A DNA stretch of 64,000 bases from Amoebophrya sp. A120. Lineage: Eukaryota; Sar; Dinophyceae; Syndiniales; Amoebophryaceae. Shown one piece after another: positions 52,730 through 63,841 of this stretch. Under the pieces are notes generated by a model that did not search any database, had not been told where the DNA came from, and worked only from the letters and a program-made list of their open reading frames with translations. A program made the position numbers and the translations under genes. How positions within the stretch are numbered: position 1 is the stretch's first letter; every line of letters begins with the position of its first letter. The stretch spans positions 1,080,968-1,144,967 of the forward strand of contig CAJINV010000003.1 in NCBI GenBank assembly GCA_905178155.1. The letters run 5' to 3'.

Positions 52730-55700
52730 TCACGGCGGCAGTTGCCTCGTATTAGCCAGGGCAGTTTCGAGATTCAAAATGCGGTTGTGGACGCCCTGCT
52801 GTTCCTCTTCTGTGGGCTCCTGCTCTTCCAGCCATTCTGCCTCCCACTGTCGCACGTTGCTCACAATGGTCTCCGCGCACGTGTACGTAGAGGGCATGAT
52901 GATGGCGAACTGGAAGTACAGTGGCGCCACAACGAACTCGATGAATCCCATTTGACTCTGCGGCTTTTTCACTTTCTCCCGGTCGTTCAGCATCTGCACG
53001 GTTAATCCTCGCGACTTCTCCAAATCTCCCTGCAGAAAGAACTCCTCGAGAACCTGTGGACGAACAAGTGTTTTTGAAAGAAAGCTCGCCATCGGATCAG
53101 GGGCGGGAATTACGTCGAAAGAAAACAACGAAATAAGTATGCGCTGGCGAAGTGGTTTCCAACAAAACGAAATTGAAGCTCTTTACGAACACGAATAAGT
53201 ACCAAATAAGCCCACGCTCTGCAAATCGGGAAGGGCTTCATGGGATTGCTGATGTCCGCTGAGTGAAGGATCAAATTCCGCAACAAAGCCGCCTTTTCCG
53301 GCTGTTTCCAGAACTCCACTGCCTCCGCGGGCAGTTCCCATTGCGACTGCTGGCCCAGTGAGAGCGCCGCCCCGGACTGGTAGCTGTGACTTTGCAGCTG
53401 CCAGTACTCGTGTTGCACCAACTGGATAATTTCGCTGTTTTCCTCGTGGAGGAGTTTGATGTGCGACACCATCGGGAAGTGGTTGATCATGTCGGTGTGC
53501 AGAATGGCGTCGATACTGACGCGACGAATCTCCATGTAGTGCGCCTTACTGCAGTTCGCAAAGACCGCGGTCTCCGGATTCACGAAACCCGCCTCAAACA
53601 TGATGGAGCAGTGCATGTTTTCCAAAGGCGACTTGTCATTGTATTTCAGCGCGAGAGGGTCGTTGCTTTCAACCTGAAGATAATAGACTTTTTTACCACA
53701 AACTCTCACTCGATTTCGATCTGCATCTGCTACTTTTCCGAAATACTAGGAGCCAAATGCAACGACAACGACTTCTACTTACTTACACAAAAAATTGCGA
53801 TTTCGATGCTGACTTAACGCATGAAGATGCTCTTTCACAGATCTCTTTATTCCTATTTGTTGTACCAGGAACGGGTTGTTGTAACCCGGGTGCCCGGCGT
53901 CGTGGCAAACCGCGGACAGCAGCATGGCGAACCGATCGGATTTGGAGAAGATGTCCCGCGTCTTGCACAGGTTTAGGAAGCTGTAGACGCCGTGGGCGAC
54001 GTCGACGGCGTGCAGCCAGTTGTGGTAGGGGTTCGTGTTCACGTACCTGCCCGAAATCTCCTCCAGGAACCGCTGAATCCGCCGCTCGTCGATCTTCAGC
54101 GTGTCCTTGATGAACCCACCGAGGTTCATGGCGTCGCCCTGCAAGAACCACAGCACCGCCGCGTAGGTCTGGAAATCGTCCAGCTCGAGCGGGTTGAACT
54201 CGAAAGACTCCACGTCCTCCAACGTCAAACCGGCCTGCATCAGCGCGACCCGCTGCAGCCGGAGGAATTCCTCGTCGCGAATCTCCTCCTCCTCTTCGGT
54301 CTTGTTCGTTTTCTGCTTGTACACCGCGGTCGCCGTGTACTGCTGGATCTCGTCGTCCAGCTAGAGATGAAACGAGTTTTATGTATAGCGGCCCTTTTGC
54401 ATCCTCGCTACACACAAAGAAGCGAGTAGTAGTGGTCTTTTCGTTTTCATCATTGTGAACTGTATTCTATTCATTCTGTTGCGAGAAAAAAAAACACAGA
54501 GGACTGAGTTACTTCTACGCTAACGCTACCAGTGGAGTACCTGATCCTTCATTTGTTTCGCCATGGTGATGTCAGTCAAAAGAGTGAGTTTGGACGCAAT
54601 CTTCGCCAGCAGTGCGGTTTCCATCAGACTGCCGTCAAACTCCATTTCATCCTCCTCGTCGTCGATTTCATCCTCCAGATCGTCGTCCTCGTCGTCGTCC
54701 CGCTTTATTGCCGACGACATGTCGCTCACACTTTTGAACATGGTCGCAGCCAGGTCGCGGACCTGGAAAAATTGTGATGATGATGATCTGCAGGAGGTTG
54801 CTGCACTTGGTCAGAAGTCACTTGCTTCATTAGGCAACCACAACCTATTGCGACAGCGACCAAAAACACGAGGCAGCAATGCCAACGGGAATGGTGAAGT
54901 TGTGAAGCGATAAAGTAAATGGTACCTGGTTCAGTAAACTCTCGAGTGGCAAGAGCACGACTTTCTGTATGACGCCCTGCAAGGCCATACTGAAGACCAC
55001 GAGAAGGGTCATGATGAGCGCAATCAGGACCATGTTCATTCCGGAGTCAAGCTGGTGTGTGTATGTGAAGTTGTACCGCACTTTTGCGATACTGTACGCG
55101 TGCGTGCTATTTCCCAATGGCGCGGGGCCGAGCTTGTCAGTTGCCTCCAGTGTCGGGTGAAGTGTGTTCCACTCAGAGCTGGTAAACAGGATGGGATCAC
55201 TTTTGCGAACAACCTGACATATTCATATTTTTGAGGGCGGGTAATGTCACGATATTAGAAGCGAGTTGAAAAAAACCACAAGACCCCCAGAAAAAAACTA
55301 CGCCTTCAAGCGCCGGAACTCGTTGAAAGTTAGATGCAAGAAGTCCCTGGAGTAGGATGATTCATCAAACACAAACACCACAGGTCAATACGATGTTCCT
55401 ATCATTCGGTTCGCTGCTGCCGTCCCGGCCGAAGGTTTCGAGGTAGTGCGTTGCGCCGGGTCCCGAAATATTATCGGTACCGGGGTACACAACCATCTCG
55501 CGGTAGTACGGCTTGGATTCCCAGACCGGTTCCGTGGTGCCCCAGTAGAATCTCCTTTCCAGCTCGTAAGGGTAGAACTCCTCCTTGGAAAAGAACCTTG
55601 CCATTTCGGCGCTCTTGCTTAGCGTGTCGGTCAGCTGCGTCTGCGCAACCAGATCCGGCCAGACGAGAAGGGACAAGTCCTGTTCCGCCAGTCGCACCGT

Positions 55701-58106
55701 CACGATCAGCAGACCGGGGATGAGAATCACCATGAAAATGATGACGAAGGAGACCCGAATCGAGACGGCTGCATGTAGTCGGTCGGAAATTTTCCGAGCC
55801 GTGCCGGCGTATTCGGAGGTCTGGCGCATGCCCGGCAGCATCTTCAAGATCTTGACCAGCCGAAAGAACCGCCCGGCACGCGCCGCTAGCTTAAACATCC
55901 TGGTTACCAGGATGATGGTCGCGTCACCGTCCTCACTCTGATAAAAATTGCATTTAGGAAGATGAACATTTGTTTGCCTAGCTTTATTCATCTCGCACCT
56001 CCGCACCTTGCAACTACAAACAAGCACTTCACAACAGAAAAACAAGCACAACTATAGTAGTACAAGTAGTGGGTGTGTCTATGAAAAACAACAAGTAGCC
56101 GCAGCCATGAGTACTCTTCTACCTGAGAATAGGTTGCCTCCGCGACGAAGCTGAAGTCTGCGACGACGGAGAGCATTCCGAGGGAGTCCATCCAAAAGAA
56201 AAAGGAGTAGGTATACCCAACCGTCCCGAGGCACTGGACGGATATTTCGAAGAGAAACGCGCCAATGACGAAGCCGAGCAGCACGTCCAGCGCCGTGGTG
56301 TTTGCCACGTCGCCCACCACCCACAGATCCGGGAAGTACAACGCGATCAAAAGGGTGAGCAGCATGACCATCTGGAACGTGGGGTCCTTTTGCATTTCCC
56401 GGGACGGCTTCTCCCAGCTGCGCACCAGGTTGCGCAGCTCCTGCAGCACTTGCGGTTCCCGTTGGAGTAAAACCGCGGACTGCTTCCCCGACCCGGCGGC
56501 ATTGTTCCGATTGAACGGCGAGACCGTGGCAATCACCGAGATGGGGGACGATATCAAGTTGGAGAAACCGCTTGTTGTTCCTTTCGAGTGCTTGCTCGGC
56601 GACGAGGAAGACATCGTTGGGCCGCGGTTTTGCGGCGTTGTGGTTGCGCCGGAGGAAGTGCCGGAAAGCTTCGCGGCCGCGCCGGGGGACGAAATCGATA
56701 AGCCGGCCTCCAAATCCGTGGCACTGCCGGAAGAGCCGAAACCGCCGCCGCCGCCCAGCGCCGCGTTCTCCAAGGCTAAAGCTTGCTGCTCCTGCTTCTC
56801 CTTCTCGAGCATCTCCGCCAACTCCGTTTTCCAATCGCTGGGCTCCATGCCGAACAGGTTCTCCCAGGTGCGCATGTAGTCGTTCAGCAGTAATGTTCGG
56901 TCGTCCTGGGGCCCGAACACCGTGGAGGCAACCTGCACCGGGAGTTTCCCGTCCTCGTCCCGCACAAAGGGGTCCGCGCCCGCGGAACAGAGGGCGGACA
57001 GCATCACCTCGTTCGAAGCAGACGGCAACTTCAGTGCGGTCAATAACGTCGGCCCCCGCGCGGGACTGGCGCCGGCGAGGAGCAGTGCCTGGAGCCCCAG
57101 GTAGTTGTCGTGCTCGATCGCGATTACCATCGGGATTTTGCTGATTCCTAAAGAGTTTGAGGTGGTCCTCGAGCCGTTATTCGCCACCTTCACCGCGGCA
57201 CGGTCCTCGAAGGTGCCGTTCTTGTCTGCGTGATACCAGAGCAGCAGCTCCACCAAAATCACCGAGAACATCTGCTCTCCATGAGTTGCCCCGCCGGAAC
57301 CCGGATTTTTTGCGCTAGACAGGGAAACCGCCGCGCAAAGCGGACTCCAGCCGTAGTGGTCCACAATGTCGTGTCTGGCCCCGCGAGAAAGCAACAGCCT
57401 CGCGGCCGCCACGTTCTTGTTCGCGCACGCAAGCAGCAGCGCCGTCTGCCCGCAGTCTGAAAGCGCATTGACGGAGGCACCGTGCTCCAAAAGCAGCTCC
57501 AGCATGGTTGTGCCGTTGCGCAGTTGCGGCCGAGACGCGACAAAACCTGGGTTACAGGAAGGTCTTTGATTTCAGCTATTTTGACTACACAGACTTCGAC
57601 CTAAAGTGCCTTCAAATCAAGCAACGAAGCAAAAACGGTAGCTGAAAAGGAACCTAGCAGCGTGGTGAAGGAATCGTGAAAGTCGTCGTAGCACGGGACG
57701 TCGATGCAGATGGACATCGTGCCCAGCATCTTCTTAACCTGCGTGACGTCCCCGCTGGCGACCACATTTCGAAGCTTGGTCAACCCTTCGAGATCGTCCT
57801 GCAGCTTGGTCAAAATGACCAAGTTATCACACAGAAAAAAGCTGGCAGGTCACATTTGTAATGCAAAAATAAATACACGAAAAACTCTGCACTGCGTATC
57901 CTAAGCAGCATGCTATGAGGCCGCCCATGACAGATTTTTCTGTGTATTAATTTTTGCATTACAAATATGCCCTGCCAGCTTTTTTCTGTGGGATACAAGT
58001 CCGCGGGGTTCAGCACTTCATCGCCCATCAGCCGGCTCGCGAGAGCAGCGGACGACGCGCCGCCGGCCCCGCCCGCGTCCTGGGGGTTCGCCAAACCCGG
58101 ATCCAT
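52730..58106 (-). CDS. Ankyrin - voltage sensor - cyclic-nucleotide phosphodiesterase fusion
   Basis: Nine exons: 58106-57996, 57819-57654, 57546-56123, 55937-55392, 55213-54926, 54762-54541, 54360-53866, 53673-53203, 53053-52730. Seven introns are GT-AG and one is an introner; every phase agrees, giving ~1,348 residues. Ankyrin repeats come first (TMLELLLEHGASVNALSD; QTALLLACANKNVAAARLLL). After a disordered linker, membrane helices follow: S1-like FQMVMLLTLLIALYF, S2-like LLGFVIGAFLFEISVQ with its glutamate, S3-like FFFWMDSLGMLSVV with its aspartate, and S4-like RMFKLAARAGRFFRLVKILK with a basic residue about every third position. TM5 (FVIIFMVILIPGLLIVTV), a ~190-residue probable extracellular domain and TM6 (MVLIALIMTLLVVFSMAL) lead to a HAMP-like VVLLPLESLLNQVRDLA and an acidic coil. 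The PDEase domain is complete: NPYHNWLHAVDV, AVCHDAGHPGYNNPF, ALKYNDKSPLENMHC, LHSADISNPMKP. It should hydrolyse cAMP and/or cGMP at a membrane. Confidence 0.88.
57825..57995 (-). mobile_element. Introner, family D, in phosphodiesterase gene
   Basis: About 171 bp. Inverted ends read TATCACACAGAAAAAAGCTG and TATCCCACAGAAAAAAGCTG, with a second inverted block GCATTACAAAT. The direct repeat CAAGT flanks it (57820-57824 and 57996-58000). Excision joins NPADL to VILTKLQDD in frame. Confidence 0.9.
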
Positions 58107-59320
58107 GACAACCGCACAGTGCGGTCTTCGTCGAGACTAGTGTTCGACGTTTGAAATCACTTCATGTTCGACCAGATTTCATCACGAGCCGTCCTGCTTG
58201 AAGATGACCCGTCGATTTTGCTAGAAACAGCTTTTTGAATCAACGTAGCAAAGGATCAACATCATTGTGGCAGCCGCTTCAGCCACATGTAGTGGCGCAA
58301 TTGCTGAAAAAGACGAAATGAGACAGAAACCAGCGTTCTTGTTGACTTGGTTTAAGTATCTGAAAAAAATCTGTCATCGTGCTGTCCTAGCTACTCACGC
58401 TCAAGACCCGTTCATTCTTTCAGAGTGGAACAAAAAAAACGAACAAAGCGAAACACGGTTTGGAAAGCAGATGCGTTTTTCTGACTTCTGCGTCGGTTCT
58501 GCTGTAGCTATTCCTGCAACTTCAACATCATGTGTTTGTGTACATGTACATTTGTCCTGACACATTAACATACGATCCACTGCTGGTATAATTTCAGTGA
58601 CGCGAATACTCATCGACTACAAGAAGGGCGACGCCATGCAAACAGGCGATAGCAGAAGGAGCAAAAGTTGATTTTCTAGGAAACTACAGACGCAGATGCG
58701 ATAGCGAAGATTCTCGTAGAGATATAAATCAAGTACGAGGCTCTTTTTCGTTCTATAGGGTTCGTTAGGCTTTACGATACATAATCAAGATAGTCATTAT
58801 TCGACAGTTGCGTAGTTGAAAGACTTGAATTGTGAAGAGTAGAGGAGCAGAAACAATATTCGTCCAGAGTTACGTTTTGATTTTTTCGGTAACTAACGGT
58901 TTGTACAGTGTCTTTGTTTTTGAAAGTTAATTTTTTTCCAATGAATCAATGCTAAGTTTTACGTGGATGCAATGTCGAGTTCGAGATCAAATTCGAAGCA
59001 AAGCTATTCTTTCTATTTTACAACCAACTATTGAAAAGTTTCCTTCGTAGGGACACAAGCTGCTACTGCTAGCAGGGAGCTTCTCTTTGCTTACGTTGCA
59101 TCCATCTCATTTATTTCGCGTGAAGCAACACACACACACATACTCTGACATGCGCAACCTTGCAGCAACAGATCAACTGCTGCATAGCGGAGTCGCTCAG
59201 AGTCTTTAGTGCTTGCCGTCTTCCTGTGTATTCTTGTTACGTTAAACTGAAAGAGATACAGCTATCTCTAGAACAAGTATTTAGCATTTCTTTTCCCCAA
59301 ATCGCGATTTTGAAACTTTG
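58107..59320. other. Spacer, no feature seen
   Basis: About 1.2 kb, AT-rich, with no gene, repeat or introner recognised. It should include the 5' flank of the phosphodiesterase gene. Confidence 0.5.
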
Positions 59321-62300
59321 TCACTGCAGCAGAAAGCTGGTGCTGTTGTTTCGATTCCGGTTGACGTGTGCCATGTACGCTGCGTCTGTCCGCTGGTAGT
59401 CGGGCGTACGTGATCGCGCAGGCGCGACGGCACCGCTGGCAACATTACCAGCCCCCCGCAACATGCGCCGGCCCGGGGACCGCGGTGGCGGTACGCTGCG
59501 GCCGCGATTCGCGCGCTCGCGATCCCGATCGCGATTTAACTCGGACCGGTCTGGTTTCCACCAGTCGTTGTCCCACTCCGGCTTTTTCTGTTGCTCCACG
59601 ATGCGCAGCAGCTTCCGGACCTTGGCTTGCAACTCGGCATTGCGCTCCACGAGATGCAAACTATCCGCAGCGTTAACCATCGCGGACGCCTGCACGAACT
59701 GTTGTGGCGCTCCGCCGTATGAAGGCGCTGGTGCTCCGTAGTAGTTCCCTCCTGTTGCTGCGGAGGGCATCGGATACGCGGTCGGCTGCGCAAACCCCGT
59801 GGAGGATAGGCCGGGCTGTGCCTGTGGTGCTGTTGGACCCGCTGGCGCGAACGGGTTGCCATTGGAAATGTACGCTTGTAAAGGCTGCTGGACCGGTGCT
59901 TGCGGTTCGACCATTGGCGGTTGGGTGGGCGAGTAGTGCTGTTGCGCGAGAAAGCTCGGAGAAAGCGCTAAGTCGCTCTCCGGAATACGACGGCCCCTGT
60001 TGGTTGTGGTTCAACGCAAATAGCGCAGCGAAAATGTTGAGCAGTGAATTTCTTTCTTCCCTTGCAATCAAGCTCGTACAAGTTCAAGCGTTCACGTGAG
60101 GCAGAATCACACAAGATCAAGGATAACGAAACGATTTGCAATGCATAAGCAAAAGTAGTACTGTGCAGCGTCATGCAACGACCTCCGGGTTCGAATCAGC
60201 TCCTCCTCCAACATAATGTTCTGCTTCCTCAGCTGCCCAACAGATTCTTGTAGCACGCGGACCTATGAGGATATTTTTATTCGAGATTGGGAAAGTTCAA
60301 ACAGCTTCGCGCTTCTTGTAACAGCATAAGCAGCTAAGTATGTACTACTTACTTTTACTTACTTACTAACTTACCTGTTCCGTCAAACTCCTGTTTTCAG
60401 CTTGTGTTTGCTCGACCAACCGCCTTGATTCCATAACCTGCATGGTGATTGTCTCGCTTTGGTCTTGCTTCATCCGCTGAAGCTCCCCCCGCGCTGCCGT
60501 CAGTTCCGTGACCAAGCGAATCTGCGTGGGTAGGTAAACGTTCTTTTGATCTTGAAGAAGTGATGTGCAAGTGCAGGTCCTTCATACAATAATGACAAAA
60601 AAAATAAATGGACGTCGAAGGAAAAGGTAAAGGACGACAAACAAAATTGAAGCGATTTCCACACAACCGAAACGACTTCCTACCTTCTGCTGACTGAGGT
60701 CCCTTACGGTCATTTCCAGAATGCTGACTTCCCGCGCGTCGTGCACGCTCCCCGGGAGCGCAAGTCCGGGTGGCGGCATCAAAATCCCGGGTGACGGCGC
60801 CCTTGGGTTGTAGCCGGTCGGCGACGGCGACCGCCGGTCCGCGGAGAAGATCATGGGTGGCCGCGTAATGTCGTCCAAGATGATGGCGTCCGCCTGCTCC
60901 ACGAGCGCGCGGTGCTTTCTGGCAGACAACACCGGCTTGCGGTACGAGGGGGGCCGGCTGGATGGAGGCTGGACCACCGCCTGCTGCTGACCAGTGGGTG
61001 TGCGAGCCCGCCGCGCGGCCGCCGCTCCTTCGGGCGTTTTGCCAGTGGGGGAAGGACTGCGTTCCCGCTTACTCGAGGAAACGGACCGTGGGGTGCGCCG
61101 TGGAGGCGGTGGAGTACTCTTCTCGCGCGCTGGCGGCGCATTCGGAGGTGCTGCCGGCGGCGGCGGCGAACGCGACTTCTTCCGTGGCGACGCAACCGGT
61201 CTACTTTTCGGCGCTGCGGCAGCAGGCGGTGGACTGCCGCTGCGACTACGCTGGGCTCTGCGGGGTCTGGGGTTGTACTTTGGTCGCTCCGCCGACGGGC
61301 TACCGGCACGGTGGATCGTCGGGCGGTGGTCGTAACGCCACATCTGCTCCGCAAAGGTCTGTCGTGAAAACACTTGACAAACTATAAAAGTTGTCGTCAA
61401 GAACAGTGCACATGAGGATACGAGGGTGCGGGAAGTAGAGACGACGTTCGAAAACGGTCGTAAGGAAAAAAACCTCTGGAACAACTGCATTTCGCAGTAC
61501 AGCTTCAACGTGCATAGTAATTCATTGCCCTTTCTCACACGACAAGAAGAGAGAAACATTTACGGTTCCAAATACCCTTTCCGGTTCCTGCTTCGCACGC
61601 GGGACTTTTGGGCTTCGCACCTGACTGCTCGGGCGCGATTTCTTTTTCGGTTTTTGCTGGATGCGCTTCTCCTTGGAGGACCGTGGGGACTCCCGTAGTT
61701 CTTCCTGGATCGTGGGCGGGGCGGCCGGCTGATCCAGGAAGCGCCGTCCGCCGCCCTCTGACGCCGAGCTGCCCTTCGGACACAGGAAATCCTCTTCCGA
61801 CGTGGGTTGCTTTCTCAACACCTTCTGGGGCGTGTTATTTCCGCTCCGGGACCGCGTCCTCGTACGCGTTTCGACCGATTTCGGAGCGGCCGCCAGGAAC
61901 TCTTCCGAGCCTTTTGCGTCCGGACTCGCGGATCGCGCGTCGCGCCTTCTCTGCGCCTCGCGCTGCGCGTCCTTTTTCCGCTTCGCACTCTGCAGCTTGA
62001 CGGCCGCGGCATCCGCCTCCTCTTGGATTTCAGCAATTTGTCTCGCGAGCACCTGGACCTCGTCCTCTTCGACGGGAGCAGTTTCTTCGGGCGCGTTGTT
62101 CGTTTGGGCACGGTTCGCAATCCGTTCGCGTTGCCGCCGCTGAATGGATATGGCCGCCTGTTCTTCCTCTCTCTTCTCCTTCTCCAACTTCTCCTCCGCG
62201 GCACGGCGGTCGTACACCGCTTGCCAGGCCAGGTCCAGATTGCCGTAACGTCGCCCGGTTTCCAACTCGACGTACCTTTTCAACAGGAACAGATTGTCTT

Positions 62301-63841
62301 GCTTGCAAGTGCAGAAGTTCTAGTAGCACATAGAGTGGGAGTGCGTTAAGTACACGTTATTTCGTTTTCGCAAAAAGCAATAAACAACGTCAAAAAGAAC
62401 ATGCAAAAGCTATAGTACGCGAAGTATCCGGGTCTGCTTCGCGAGGGCACGGCCTCGAACCCCGGTGGTGGTTTCCCGTTGTTTCCGTTTGCTTTGCCGT
62501 TCATCCCAGCACTGTTCAGGGTGTCATTCGAACCCCCGTTACCGTTGACTACCTGCTCGAGGTTCTCCTTGTTCTCTTGCTTTCGCAACCTCCGGTTGTA
62601 CACCTGCCACGCGGACCGCAACTCGCCGTATTTTTTTCCGGTTTCCGGATCCACAAACACCACGTGCCCGGGCCTTGACGCCGACGTTTTCGTGATCCAC
62701 CCTGGTGGCGGTTGGTCGGCCACTTCGTCGCCCTTCCTCCGGCGCTCGTACACCTTCCACGCCTGCGATTTGCCGTACTTTTGCCCGGTCTTCTTGTCGA
62801 TGTACGCAAACTCGCCGGGGCGACTCGCGGACGGGACCGGCTCGAAGCCTGGTGGGTGCACCGGTTTGTTCTCCTCTGCCGGGACAGACGGCGAGGCTGC
62901 AACCACCACAACCGGGGGTGCCTGCTCCTGTAGCATCTGCGGAGGAGCCTATTTGGGGAAGAATAATTTCGTTTTCTCTTGATGATGCAGCAGCAGCAGC
63001 AGCACATTTGTATGCTTCTACGTCACAAAAAATTCCACTACGCTACCAGAAGTCGATGAAATTGAAAGCACCTGAAACTGGATGACGAAAAATCAAAGCA
63101 AACTTTTACTTCCCGCGGAATTTCGTTCGTTGTTGGGACAGCGACAGCAGAAGGCGGTTTCTCGTTCGTGTAGATGTCTTCGGCCTTCAAATTCACTGCG
63201 GCATCTTTTGGTGGGGTATCGATCTTGTCTAACATAGCCTTGTCGAGATGCGGTTTGCTTTCCCCCGAACCCTCTTGTTGCGGCAAGCCCTCGTCGACTG
63301 GTGGTTGCTTTGGGACCACGACGTCCGCACTGCCCGCAGCGCTGGCCCGCTCTCCCTGGGGGAGATCCTGTGGGGCGGTCGCCGCCCGTTTGTCTTGCTC
63401 CTCCCTGGACCTCGAGCGCTCGCGGTCCTGCTGGGCCTTCTTTTTCTGCAGCGCAACCGACACAGTTTCGCTGCTGTCGGAGGACAGCCCTTCCAACACC
63501 CGCTGGACATGCAAGTCCTTCGCAAAAATCTTCTCGCCGTCCGAGTCCGCTGCTACGATGCTCTGCATCACGTCGAAGGTCAACGCATTTTCTTGCGTAG
63601 TTGGAGCTGATGTGGGGGCGGCGTGCATCGTATTGCCGAGCTCCCCCGGTGCAATTTCGGGGACGGCGGGATTACCTGGTACAGCCCCAGTCGTAGCTGC
63701 GCTCTGCCGATGTACCGCCCAAGCTAACTCCAGAGTTCCGTACTTCTTTCCCGTCGCATCTTCCTGATAGACAACCTGACCTGGCCGAGTGCGACTCGAC
63801 ACTTCCGAAAAGCCGGGGGGCGGAGTGTTTGGCAAGTCCAT
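59321..63841 (-). CDS. WW-like-repeat, SR-rich coiled-coil protein
   Basis: Seven exons: 63841-63110, 62948-62419, 62275-61564, 61358-60684, 60521-60375, 60262-60183 and 59996-59321, all GT-AG with agreeing phases; about 1,183 residues. Four copies of a ~40-residue motif are seen: TPPPGFSEVSSRTRPG...TGKKYGTLELAW; HPPGFEPVPSASRPG...TGQKYGKSQAW; PPPGWITKTSASRPG...TGKKYGELRSAW; PPPGFEAVPSRSRPGYFAY joined by splicing to VELETGRRYGNLDLAW. They look derived from WW domains (PPGW...Y...TG...W). A charged helix (EEKLEKEKREEEQAAISIQR) and two Arg/Ser-rich tracts (RSASPDAKG; QRSRSGSPPP; KRERSPSPTG) follow. Next is a coiled coil (LQESVGQLRKQNIMLEEELI) and a proline/alanine/glutamine-rich tail ending with NRNRNNSTSFLLQ. 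Such composition suggests a proline-ligand-binding scaffold, perhaps linked to RNA processing or nuclear speckles. The assignment is inference. Confidence 0.78.
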
